Part shown: positions 8,593-16,670 of the stretch, one piece after another
Position numbering within the stretch: position 1 is the first letter of the stretch
Layout of the letters: every line of letters starts with the position of its first letter
Origin: Sphingobium sp. JS3065
Lineage (GTDB): Bacteria > Pseudomonadota > Alphaproteobacteria > Sphingomonadales > Sphingomonadaceae
Direction: 5' to 3'
Length of the DNA stretch: 64,000 bases
NCBI RefSeq assembly: GCF_026427355.1
Contig: NZ_CP102664.1
Location: 1,178,001 to 1,242,000, forward strand
Position numbers and translations under genes: made by a program
The notes under the pieces: model-generated
Databases searched by the model: none
The model's input: only the letters and a program-made list of their open reading frames with translations
What the model was told of the DNA's origin: nothing

Positions 8593-9786
8593 CTACCCCA
8601 GCTTGATGACAGTGGCGCGACGGCGGACCGGGGCGGCGTCGACATAGAGGCTGGCCATCGGCTCGTCCTCCACCTCAATGATCGCTTCCGACGTGAAGCC
8701 GTTGAAACCGGTGCGCATCGCCGCGCCATAGGCGCCGAGCATACCGATCTCTATATAATCGCCCACCTGCACGTCTTCCGGCAGCATGAAGGGGCCGACC
8801 ATATGGTCCATGTCGTCGCAGGTCGGGCCGTAGAAGGAGAAGCCGGTCAGTTCCGCCTCGCTCTCTTCCTCCCGCAGCAGGGCCACGGGGAAGCGCCAGC
8901 CGATATGCGCCGCGTCGAACAGCGCGCCATAGGCGCCGTCGTTGATGTAGAGTTCCGTGCCGCGACGGCGCTCCACGCGCACGACGACCGAGCTGTACTC
9001 CGCCGACAGCGCCCGGCCGGGTTCGCACCACAATTCCGACGAATAGCTGACGGGAAGGCTTTCGAAGCCGCGATGGATCGCGTCAAAATAGGCCTCCAGC
9101 GCGGGCGGTTCCATGCCGGGATAGACCGACGGGAAACCGCCGCCGACATCGATGATGTCGACCGTGACGGCAGCGTCGACGATGGCGGCGCGGACACGCT
9201 CTATGGCGTCGCTATAGGCCTGGGGCGACATGGCCTGGCTGCCGACATGGAAGCAGATGCCCAGCGCGTCGGCCGCCTGGCGGGTGGCCATCAGCAGTTC
9301 GCGGGTCTCGCCCAGTTCGGCCCCGAATTTGGACGCGAGGCTGAGTTCGGAATGTTCGGACGACACGCGCAGGCGGACGCACAGTTCCAGGTCCGCGGCA
9401 TCGTTCGTGGCGCGCATGATCTTGGCCAGTTCGTCCATCGAGTCGAGCGAGAAGGTGCGCACGCCATGGACATGGTACGCCTCCGCAATCGCTTCCTCGG
9501 CCTTGACCGGGTGCATGAAGCAGAGCTTTGCCTGACCCTCGAGAGTTTCCGCGACCAGACGCACTTCCGCGATAGACGCCACGTCGAAATGCGTGATTCC
9601 GCAAGCGAACAAAGTGCGGATCAGATCGGGAGACGGGTTCGCCTTGACCGCATAGAGCGACCGCCCCGGAAACTTCTCCGAAAAGAAGCGGGCGGCCCGG
9701 GCCGCGGCCTGGGGACGAATCAGCGTTACCGGTGCTGCCGGTGTGAGGGCGGTTGCTACCCCCAGCGCGCTATGATGCTTGTGCAA
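8593..9786 (-). CDS. Ornithine/lysine decarboxylase (fold III, PLP-dependent)
   Basis: 397 residues. Makes putrescine (or cadaverine) by decarboxylating ornithine (or lysine). YAVKANPSPDLIRTLFACG holds the PLP lysine (about residue 48), followed by HFDVASIAEV, IDVGGGFPSVYPG (PLP phosphate loop) and the catalytic CDD motif in YGPTCDDMDHM. I chose the TTG at 9784-9786 (MHKHHSALGVATAL), which has GGAGG 9 bases upstream; the longer upstream frame runs through sequence that does not look coding. It is the last gene of the polyamine operon, 148 bases after nspC. Confidence 0.92.
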   Translation of the reverse strand: MHKHHSALGVATALTPAAPVTLIRPQAAARAARFFSEKFPGRSLYAVKANPSPDLIRTLFACGITHFDVASIAEVRLVAETLEGQAKLCFMHPVKAEEAIAEAYHVHGVRTFSLDSMDELAKIMRATNDAADLELCVRLRVSSEHSELSLASKFGAELGETRELLMATRQAADALGICFHVGSQAMSPQAYSDAIERVRAAIVDAAVTVDIIDVGGGFPSVYPGMEPPALEAYFDAIHRGFESLPVSYSSELWCEPGRALSAEYSSVVVRVERRRGTELYINDGAYGALFDAAHIGWRFPVALLREEESEAELTGFSFYGPTCDDMDHMVGPFMLPEDVQVGDYIEIGMLGAYGAAMRTGFNGFTSEAIIEVEDEPMASLYVDAAPVRRRATVIKLG

Positions 9787-9934
9787 CTCAAGGGACCTCC
9801 AGTGTAGTCGTTGGCAAAGAAGCTGCCTTGCGGTGGAAGTCCCATGGGGCAGCGGAAGGGCGATATATGCGGAGGGGTCCCCCCTGTAAAGCGCATCCGT
9901 AAATTTTGTTGCGCTTGCCGCTATTAAATGTGCG
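9787..9934. other. Intergenic spacer inside the polyamine cluster
   Basis: 148 bases between the nspC stop and the decarboxylase start on the minus strand. It holds the decarboxylase ribosome-binding site and is long enough for a separate promoter. I see no clear -35/-10 pair or structure. Confidence 0.4.
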
Positions 9935-11107
9935 TCAGGAGAGGCGGGACTTGAAATCCTCATAGGAAAAGCGGCGGATTTCCTTGAGTTCGTCGGTTTC
10001 CGAGTGCCACAGCCAGATGGCGGGCAGGGGCACGCCGTTGAATGTATTGGTCTTTACCATCGAATAGTGCGCCTGATCCAGGAAGGCGATCCGCCGTCCC
10101 GGAGTCGCGCCGCCGGGGACTCGATAGTCGCCGATGATGTCGCCCGCCAGGCAGGACGGGCCGCCGAGTCGGGTGAGCTGGCCTTCCGTTTCCTCATGCA
10201 GCATGGCGGGGCGGTAGGGGGCCTCTATGACGTCGGGCATGTGGCAGGTGGCGGAGATGTCCGTGATCGCCACGGGCATGCCGTTGTCGATGACGTCCAG
10301 GATTTCGCCGATCAGGATGCCGGCGTCGAGGGCCATGGCCTCGCCGGGTTCGATATAGAGTTCGAGGCCCGTTTGCGCCTTGATGCGATGGAGGAAGGCG
10401 ATCAGATCGTCGATCTGGTAGTCGGCGCGGGTGACATGGTGCCCGCCGCCGAAATTGAGCCATTTGAGGCCGCCGACATGAGGCATGACGCGGGATTCGA
10501 TCGCCGCCCAGGTGCGTTCCAGCGGCAGGAAATCCTGTTCGCAGAGATTGTGGACGTGCAGGCCGTCGACGCCGTCGAGATGTTCGGGGCGCAACTGGTC
10601 TATGGGGAAACCCAGGCGGCTGTGCGGTTGCGAGGGGTCGTATTTGGGGACTTCGCCCTCCGCATGGAGGGGGTTTATGCGCAGGCCGATGTCGAAGTTC
10701 ACACCGTTCAAACGGGCATCGTCGATGACAGGGCGCAGGCGGGCGATCTGGCCGGGGCTGTTGAAGATCACATGGTCGGAAATCTTGAGGATTTCGGCCA
10801 GATCTTCGGGCTTGTAGGCGGCGCAATAGGTGGCGACCTCGCCCCGATATTCCTCATGGGCAAGGCGCGCTTCGTAGATGCCGGAGGCGCAGACGCCGTC
10901 GAGATACTCCGCGACCACGCCGCCAAGGGACCACATGGAGAAGGCCTTGAGCGCGCCGAGCACCTTGATGCCTGCGCGGTCGCGGATGTCGCGCAGGACC
11001 GACAGGTTGCGGCGCACCGCCGCCTCGTCCACCACGAAGGCGGGCGAGGGGACGCGGTGCAGGTCGAAATGCGCGAAGGCGGCGGGGTCGCCGGCTTTGG
11101 TTTCCAT
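9935..11107 (-). CDS. nspC: Carboxynorspermidine/carboxyspermidine decarboxylase
   Basis: 390 residues, PLP fold III family. Removes CO2 from carboxy(nor)spermidine, the last step of the aspartate-semialdehyde route to spermidine. VPSPAFVVDEAAVRRNL opens the barrel and KVLGALKAFSMWSL carries the PLP lysine; NFGGGHHVTRADY and GCxxG-equivalent SCLAGDIIGDY are typical of NspC. It lies between carboxynorspermidine dehydrogenase and ornithine decarboxylase, which makes the pathway unambiguous. Its ribosome-binding site (GGAGG, 4 bases before ATG) is the end of a dispersed repeat element. Confidence 0.95.
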   Translation of the reverse strand: METKAGDPAAFAHFDLHRVPSPAFVVDEAAVRRNLSVLRDIRDRAGIKVLGALKAFSMWSLGGVVAEYLDGVCASGIYEARLAHEEYRGEVATYCAAYKPEDLAEILKISDHVIFNSPGQIARLRPVIDDARLNGVNFDIGLRINPLHAEGEVPKYDPSQPHSRLGFPIDQLRPEHLDGVDGLHVHNLCEQDFLPLERTWAAIESRVMPHVGGLKWLNFGGGHHVTRADYQIDDLIAFLHRIKAQTGLELYIEPGEAMALDAGILIGEILDVIDNGMPVAITDISATCHMPDVIEAPYRPAMLHEETEGQLTRLGGPSCLAGDIIGDYRVPGGATPGRRIAFLDQAHYSMVKTNTFNGVPLPAIWLWHSETDELKEIRRFSYEDFKSRLS

Positions 11108-11112
11108 AGTTC

Positions 11113-11190
11113 CTCCGTTCGGGCTGAGCGAAGTCGAAGCCCTTTATCGAACGCAAGTGAGATGCCTTCGCCAAGGCTCAGGGCGAACGG
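11113..11190. repeat. Family A palindromic repeat (copy A1)
   Basis: Ends are CCGTTCGGGCTGAGCGAAG and AAGGCTCAGGGCGAACGG, which pair as a long imperfect hairpin. The same termini occur at six other places in the window. It lies between two genes of the polyamine operon and its end supplies the nspC ribosome-binding site. Confidence 0.85.
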
Positions 11191-11192
11191 GG

Positions 11193-12413
11193 TCAAAAGT
11201 CCAGCGGCGCGTCCAGTTCCTTCACCTGCCAGGGCAGGCCGTGTTTGTTCAGCATGTCCATGAAGGGATCGGGATCGAACTGTTCGATGTTGAACACGCC
11301 GCCCCCTTCGCCTTCCGGGGCCTTCCAGGCGCCGGTCAGCATCATGGCCGCGCCGATCATCGCCGGGACGCCGGTGGTGTAGCTGACCGCCTGGTTGCCG
11401 GTTTCGGCATAGGCGTCCTCATGGTCGCAGACATTGTAGACGTAGACGGTCTTCTGCTGCCCATCCTTTTCGCCGGTCGCGATGTCGCCGATATTGGTCT
11501 TGCCCTTGGTGGTCGAACCCAGGCTGGACGGTTCGGGCAGCACGGCCTTCAGGAACTGGAGCGGGATGATTTCCTGCCCGTTGTAGATCACCGGATCGAT
11601 GCGGGTCATGCCGACATTCTGGAGCACCTCCAGATGCTTGAGATAGGCGTCGCCGAAAGTCATCCAGAAGCGGATACGCTTGATTTCCGGATAGAATTTG
11701 GCGAGCGATTCCAGTTCCTCATGATACATGAGGTACATGTTCTTTTCACCCACCTGGTCGAAGTCGAACGGCTGCTTATGCTTCAGCGCCGGGCCTTCGA
11801 CCCACTTGCCGCCCTCCCAGTGACGGGAGGGGGCGGTGACTTCGCGGATGTTGATTTCCGGGTTGAAGTTGGTGGCGAAATGCTGGCCATGGTCGCCGCC
11901 GTTGCAGTCCAATATGTCGAGCGTGTCGATCCGGTCGAGCAGATGCTTCTTGATATAGCTGGCGAAGACGCTGGTGACGCCGGGGTCGAAGCCCGAACCC
12001 AGCAGCGCCATGATGCCCGCTTCCTTGAAGCGATCCTGATAGGCCCATTGCCAGCCATATTCGAACTTGGGGGTGTCGCGGGGTTCGTAATTGGCTGTGT
12101 CCAGATAGTCGACCTTGGTCGCGAGGCAGGCGTCCATGATCGCCAGATCCTGATAGGGCAGCGCCAGGTTCACGACCAGTTTGGGCTGCACCTTTTCGAT
12201 GAGGGCGATGGTTTCAGCGACATTGTCGGCATCGACCTGCGCCACGTCGATGGTGACTCCGGTGCGGGCCTTGACCGATTCGGCCACTTTTTCGCAACTG
12301 ACGATCCGGCGGCTGGCGAGCGTGATATGGCTGAAAATATCGGGATTCATCGCCATCTTGTGAACCGCGACAGACCCGACGCCACCCGCACCAATGACCA
12401 GAACCTTGCTCAA
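11193..12413 (-). CDS. Carboxynorspermidine/carboxyspermidine dehydrogenase (saccharopine dehydrogenase family)
   Basis: 406 residues. Reductively condenses L-aspartate semialdehyde with putrescine (or diaminopropane) to carboxyspermidine (or carboxynorspermidine) using NADPH. The N-terminal Rossmann motif is VLVIGAGGVGSVAVHKMA, then LVVNLALPYQDLAIMDACL and YLDTANYE, as in saccharopine dehydrogenase relatives; GSGFDPGVTSVFASY is characteristic of this branch. The start is the TTG at 12411-12413 (MSKVLVIGAGG) with GGAG 8 bases upstream, so the longer frame upstream is not needed. First gene of the minus-strand polyamine operon. asd at 53 kb makes the semialdehyde. Confidence 0.92.
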   Translation of the reverse strand: MSKVLVIGAGGVGSVAVHKMAMNPDIFSHITLASRRIVSCEKVAESVKARTGVTIDVAQVDADNVAETIALIEKVQPKLVVNLALPYQDLAIMDACLATKVDYLDTANYEPRDTPKFEYGWQWAYQDRFKEAGIMALLGSGFDPGVTSVFASYIKKHLLDRIDTLDILDCNGGDHGQHFATNFNPEINIREVTAPSRHWEGGKWVEGPALKHKQPFDFDQVGEKNMYLMYHEELESLAKFYPEIKRIRFWMTFGDAYLKHLEVLQNVGMTRIDPVIYNGQEIIPLQFLKAVLPEPSSLGSTTKGKTNIGDIATGEKDGQQKTVYVYNVCDHEDAYAETGNQAVSYTTGVPAMIGAAMMLTGAWKAPEGEGGGVFNIEQFDPDPFMDMLNKHGLPWQVKELDAPLDF

Positions 12414-12622
12414 TTCAACTGCTCCATAGCTGTACCGCGCCGATGACGCGAAAGCGCCCATATAGGGGCTGCGCGTGACAGCGCAAAGTCAGAGGTTCGA
12501 GGAAGCCGGGATTGTTGTCGGCGGAGGAGGGGAGACGTCCGGTTTGGGTGGGAGGCGGAGATTTTATCGCTGGGATGACGATTTTATCAATGTCTGCTTC
12601 TGGCCGGGGCTGCATGATGACA
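12414..12622. promoter_or_regulatory. Upstream region of the polyamine operon with a spaced direct repeat
   Basis: 209 bases separate the dehydrogenase start from the ligase stop. GATTTTATC occurs twice in direct orientation at 12560-12568 and 12580-12588, start to start 20 bases (about two helix turns). It could be a regulator site but is unproven; no gene is seen here. Confidence 0.35.
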
Positions 12623-14221
12623 TCAGCTTATCAACCGCCGCAACCCCGCCACCGTATCCGCCTCATGCGCGGGCTTGTCCCTTCGGATGCGGGCTATCCT
12701 GGGAAAGCGCATCGCCAGCCCCGACTTATGCCGCTTGCTTTCGTGGATGCTGTCAAACGCCACCTCCAGCACCAGTGACTTTTCCACCTCGCGCACCGGG
12801 CCGAAGCGGTTGACCGTATTCCCCCGCACGAAGCGGTCCAGCCATTTCAGTTCCTCGTCGGTGAAGCCGCTATAGGCCTTGCCCACGGGCAGCAGTTCGC
12901 CTTCCTCCGTCCAGCAGCCGAACGTATAGTCCGAATAGAAGGATGAGCGTTTGCCGTGGCCGCGCTGGGCGTACATCATCACGCAGTCGGCGGTCAGCGG
13001 GTCGCGTTTCCATTTATACCAGAGCGCGGCCTTGCGTCCCGCGACATAGGGGCTGTCGCGGCGCTTGAGCATCACGCCCTCTATGGCGGCGTCGCGGGCG
13101 CCAGCGCGGATGTCGGCGAGCGTTTCGAAATCGGATGCTTCGATGAGGGCGGAAATGTCGAAGCGCTGCGGATCAAGAAGGGCCATGGTGGTTTCAAGGC
13201 GTGTGCGGCGTTGCTCCCACGGCAGCGCGCGCAAGTCTTCGTCAGCGTCGAGCAATATGTCGTAGAGGCGGACGAAGGCGGGATAGTCGTCCATCATCTT
13301 CGCCGTCACCGCCTTTCGGCCAAGACGTTGCTGGAGGGCGTTGAAGCTCGCCGCACCGCCGCCGTGGCTTTGGCCGCCCTGAAACTCGCCTTTGACGAGC
13401 AGTTCGCCGTCGAGGACGGCATGGTGGCGGAAGGCCTGCGCTATGTCGGGGAAGCTGCCGGTGATGTCGTCTCCGGCGCGGCTGTAGAGGCGGGTTTCGT
13501 TGGGCGTGCCGACGATCTGGATGCGGATGCCGTCCCATTTCCATTCGGCGGCATAATGGGCGAGGTCGACGCTTTCCGCCTCCAACGGGTGGGCGAGCAT
13601 GAAGGGGCGGAAGAAGGGCGTGCCGGCCGGGTCGGGGCGATCGCCCTTGCCCTCCGCCCAGGCGAAGAGGGCGGCGTAGGGCGGGGTGAGGGCGTGCCAG
13701 CATTCCTCCACATCGTCGACATCGAGGCCGAAGGCCTGCGCGAAGCCGGTCTTGGCAAGGCGGGCGGAGATGCCGACGCGCAGGCCGCCGGTGGCGAGCT
13801 TGAGCAGCGCGAAGCGGCCCGACGCATCGAGATGATCCATCATCCGGGCCAGGGTTGCGGGGGCGGCGGCCCGGCTGGTGGCGTGGAGGCGGTCGACCAT
13901 GGCGGAGAGGGTGAGGGAACCGTCGTCCATTTCCGGCGGCTGGTCTTCGGCTTTCGGCCAGAGGAGGGCGACGGTTTCGGCAAGGTCGCCGACATAATCG
14001 CGGCTCATTTCGAACAGCACCGGATCGACGCGGGCGCGGGTCATTTCGGCTATGGTGGAGGCCTTGACGGCTTTCAGGTCGAGATTGCCGGTCAAGGCGG
14101 CCAGCGCCCAGCCCCGATCCGGGTCGGGGGCGCTGCGCATATAGCTGGCGATAAGGTCCAGCTTGCCGTTGCGGGAACGGGTGTAGACCAGACTGTCGAG
14201 GAGTTGGGAGAAGGCGCGCAT
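12623..14221 (-). CDS. ATP-dependent DNA ligase (exonuclease-associated type)
   Basis: 532 residues. Seals nicks through an enzyme-AMP intermediate. The adenylated lysine is K228 in EWKWDGIRIQ (motif I, K-x-DG), followed by RLYSRAGDDIT (motif Ia), HAVLDGELLV (motif III), EGVMLKRRDSPY (motif IV) and LWYKWKRDP (motif V). About 200 N-terminal residues form the DNA-binding domain. The adjacent exonuclease and the overall architecture match the ligase subfamily usually encoded with that exonuclease, an Lhr-type helicase and a metallophosphoesterase. This is a repair ligase in addition to the NAD-dependent replicative LigA expected elsewhere. Confidence 0.93.
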   Translation of the reverse strand: MRAFSQLLDSLVYTRSRNGKLDLIASYMRSAPDPDRGWALAALTGNLDLKAVKASTIAEMTRARVDPVLFEMSRDYVGDLAETVALLWPKAEDQPPEMDDGSLTLSAMVDRLHATSRAAAPATLARMMDHLDASGRFALLKLATGGLRVGISARLAKTGFAQAFGLDVDDVEECWHALTPPYAALFAWAEGKGDRPDPAGTPFFRPFMLAHPLEAESVDLAHYAAEWKWDGIRIQIVGTPNETRLYSRAGDDITGSFPDIAQAFRHHAVLDGELLVKGEFQGGQSHGGGAASFNALQQRLGRKAVTAKMMDDYPAFVRLYDILLDADEDLRALPWEQRRTRLETTMALLDPQRFDISALIEASDFETLADIRAGARDAAIEGVMLKRRDSPYVAGRKAALWYKWKRDPLTADCVMMYAQRGHGKRSSFYSDYTFGCWTEEGELLPVGKAYSGFTDEELKWLDRFVRGNTVNRFGPVREVEKSLVLEVAFDSIHESKRHKSGLAMRFPRIARIRRDKPAHEADTVAGLRRLIS

Positions 14222-14230
14222 CAGGTTTTT

Positions 14231-14304
14231 CCGTTCGCTCTGAACGAGATCGAAGCCGCTTCGACAAGCTCAGCGGAGGGCTTCGACAGGCTCAGCCCGA
14301 ACGG
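14231..14304. repeat. Family A palindromic repeat (copy A2)
   Basis: Starts CCGTTCGCTCTGAACGAG and ends GGCTCAGCCCGAACGG, with internal GCTTCGACAAGCTCAG. It occupies nearly all of the ligase-exonuclease gap, and its outer end lies about 10 bases from the ligase ATG. Confidence 0.85.
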
Positions 14305-14327
14305 AGGTGGGGTTGGTTGAAGATGCA

Positions 14328-15320
14328 TCAGCCCTCATCCTCGTCTTCGCGGCCCACCAGGGCCAGGGCGCGGGCGCGGAACTGATGGGTCATGCACCAG
14401 TGGAGCAGGGCTTCTTCCCGCCCATGGGTGATCCATGTCTCGGACGGGGCGACTTCGCGGATGGTGTCGGTCAGTTCGTCCCAGTCGGCATGGTCGGAGA
14501 TGACCAGCGGCAGTTCGACATTGCGTTGGCGGGCGCGCTGGCGGACGCGCATCCAGCCCGACGCCATGGCGGTGATGGGATCGGGCAGGCGGCGGCTCCA
14601 GCGGTCGTTGAGCGCTGAAGGCGGCGCCATGACGATGCGGCCCCGCATCTCCCTGGCGGGAAGGCCGGTGGCGGGGCGGAGATCGCCCAGGTCGACGCCG
14701 AATTGCCGGTAGAGCGCGCACATCCTCTCCAGCGCGCCATGGATGTATATGGGGTCGTGATGCCCTCTCGCCCGCAATTCGCAGATGAGGCGTTGGGCCT
14801 TGCCGAGGGCGTAGGCGCCGACGAGGACGCAGCGGTCGGGATTGGCGTGGAGGGCGGTGAGCAGGCGGTCGACTTCGCTGCCGGTGTCGGGATGGCGGAA
14901 GACCGGCAGGCCGAAGGTCGCTTCGGTGACGAAGATGTCGCAGGGGACGGGTTCGAACGCCTTGCAGGTGGGGTCAGGGCGCCGTTTATAGTCGCCGGTG
15001 ACGACGACGCGCTCGCCCGCGTGGCTGAGGACGATCTGGGCGGAGCCGAGGACATGGCCCGCCGGGACGTAGCTGATCGTGACGCCGTTCATGCGGATTT
15101 CCTCGCCATAGGGAACCGCCGAGCCTGACGCCGTGCCATAGCGCAGGGCCATGATGGCGAGCGTTTCCTCCGTCGCCCAGACATGGCCGTGGCCGCCCCT
15201 GGCATGGTCGGCATGGCCGTGGGTGACCAGGGCGCGCTCCTGCGGGACGGACGGATCGATCCAGGCATTGGCGGGGCGGACATAGATGCCGGTGGGGTGA
15301 GGTTCGATCCAGTGAGCCAT
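14328..15320 (-). CDS. DNA ligase-associated exonuclease (metallo-beta-lactamase fold)
   Basis: 330 residues. Members of this metallo-beta-lactamase group are predicted DNA exonucleases encoded beside ATP-dependent ligases. The metal-binding motif is THGHADHARGG (HxHxDH, about residues 35-40), then PAGHVLGSAQI, VVTGDYKRR, EATFGLP and the C-terminal metal ligands SDHADWDEL and TWITHGREEALL. The ATG at 15318-15320 begins MAHWIEPHPTGIYVRP; the frame upstream of it is antisense to btaA and not coding. Probably co-transcribed with the ligase 106 bases downstream. Confidence 0.9.
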   Translation of the reverse strand: MAHWIEPHPTGIYVRPANAWIDPSVPQERALVTHGHADHARGGHGHVWATEETLAIMALRYGTASGSAVPYGEEIRMNGVTISYVPAGHVLGSAQIVLSHAGERVVVTGDYKRRPDPTCKAFEPVPCDIFVTEATFGLPVFRHPDTGSEVDRLLTALHANPDRCVLVGAYALGKAQRLICELRARGHHDPIYIHGALERMCALYRQFGVDLGDLRPATGLPAREMRGRIVMAPPSALNDRWSRRLPDPITAMASGWMRVRQRARQRNVELPLVISDHADWDELTDTIREVAPSETWITHGREEALLHWCMTHQFRARALALVGREDEDEG

Positions 15321-15401
15321 TGCTGGGAAAGAAGGTGGATGGAGCGGGTTGGTTCCGCAAGCGGCTTCACATTGCCGTAACCTCCATGTCACGCGGGCGA
15401 C

Positions 15402-16670
15402 ATGCCGCTGCCCTATGCGCCCGGACGACCCGGCAGCGAGGAGGCGCGGTTTATGGCATCTATGGCTCATCGGAACGTTACCCGCGCGGTGCATCGGCAT
15501 CGGCATCTTTCCAGGCAGGGATTGCTGGAGCGCGCCTTCACCTTCGCGTTCCGGGGGCTGGTCTATGCGCAGATCTGGGAAGACCCTGCTGTCGACATGG
15601 AGGCGTTGGCGATCACGCCAGACAGCCATGTCGTCACCATCGCTTCGGGCGGGTGCAATGTGCTGAGTTACCTGACCGCCGATCCGGCGAAAATCACGGC
15701 GGTGGACCTCAATACCGCGCATATCGCGCTCAATCGGCTGAAACTGGCGGCGGCGCGGGCCTTGCCGGATCATGAGGCATTCCATCGTTTCTTCGCCAAG
15801 GCGGATTGCAGGGAGAATGTGGCGGCCTACCGGGATTTCGTGGCGCCGCATCTGGACGACGCCACGCGGCGCTATTGGGAAGGGCGCGATTTTATCGGGC
15901 GGCGGCGCATCGGGGGCTTTGCGCGGGGGATCTACCGGCATGGGCTGCTGGGGCGCTTTATCGGCGCGGCGCATCTGCTGGCGCGGTTGCATGGGGTCAA
16001 TCCGCGCCGGATGCTGGACGCCGGGAGCCGGGAAGAGCAGCGCGCCATTTTCGAGGCGGAACTGGCGCCGGTGTTCGACAGCGCCTTCACGCGCTGGCTG
16101 ACGAGCCAGCCCGCTTCGCTCTTTGGCCTGGGCATTCCGCCGGCGCAATATGAGGCGCTGGCCGGGGATGAGCGGATGGACAGTGTGTTGAAGGCGCGGC
16201 TGGAGAAGCTGGCCTGCGATTTCGACCTCAAGGATAATTATTTCGCCGTGCAGGCCTTTGGGCGCGGCTATGCCGGAGGCGAGGGGCCGTTGCCGCCCTA
16301 TTTGCAGGCGGCGAACCATCGGGCGGTGGTCGATCGCGCCGGGCGGGTGGATGTCCGGCATGTGAACTTCACCGATTTTCTGGCGTCGCAGGAGGCGGGA
16401 TCGGTCGACCGCTGCATATTGCTCGATGCGCAGGACTGGATGGACGATGCCCAGTTGAACGCGCTGTGGGCGCAGATCACGCGGACGGCGCGGCCGGGGG
16501 CAAGGGTGCTGTTCCGCACGGCGGGCGAGCCGAGCATCCTGCCCGGACGGGTCGACGATGCGGTGCTGTCGCGCTGGGATTATCGGGCGGAAGAGTCGCT
16601 GGATTATACGGCGCGGGACCGGTCGGCCATTTATGGCGGCGTGCACCTCTATATGTTGAAGGACGCATGA
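15402..16670 (+). CDS. btaA: BtaA-like S-adenosylmethionine:diacylglycerol 3-amino-3-carboxypropyltransferase
   Basis: 422 residues. BtaA moves the aminocarboxypropyl group of S-adenosylmethionine onto diacylglycerol, the first step to the phosphorus-free betaine lipid DGTS. Family marks (DUF3419) are YAQIWEDPAVDMEAL, HVVTIASGGCNVLSYL (SAM site), AVDLNTAHIALNRLKL and, near the C-terminus, CILLDAQDWMDDAQLNALW. The stop overlaps the btaB start (ATGA), strongly supporting the pair. An alternative start is the Met at 15453 (MASMAHRNV). Divergent from the exonuclease gene, with about 80 bases between the starts. Confidence 0.82.
   Translation: MPLPYAPGRPGSEEARFMASMAHRNVTRAVHRHRHLSRQGLLERAFTFAFRGLVYAQIWEDPAVDMEALAITPDSHVVTIASGGCNVLSYLTADPAKITAVDLNTAHIALNRLKLAAARALPDHEAFHRFFAKADCRENVAAYRDFVAPHLDDATRRYWEGRDFIGRRRIGGFARGIYRHGLLGRFIGAAHLLARLHGVNPRRMLDAGSREEQRAIFEAELAPVFDSAFTRWLTSQPASLFGLGIPPAQYEALAGDERMDSVLKARLEKLACDFDLKDNYFAVQAFGRGYAGGEGPLPPYLQAANHRAVVDRAGRVDVRHVNFTDFLASQEAGSVDRCILLDAQDWMDDAQLNALWAQITRTARPGARVLFRTAGEPSILPGRVDDAVLSRWDYRAEESLDYTARDRSAIYGGVHLYMLKDA

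Noticed and set aside
9787..9963. Longer N-terminus for the ornithine decarboxylase
   Set aside because: The extra 59 residues have no family similarity and would leave the TTG with its GGAGG unused.
15321..16646. The long minus-strand frame extending upstream of the exonuclease start
   Set aside because: The part before MAHWIEPHP is antisense to btaA, Pro/Arg-rich and unlike any protein; the exonuclease homology begins at that Met.
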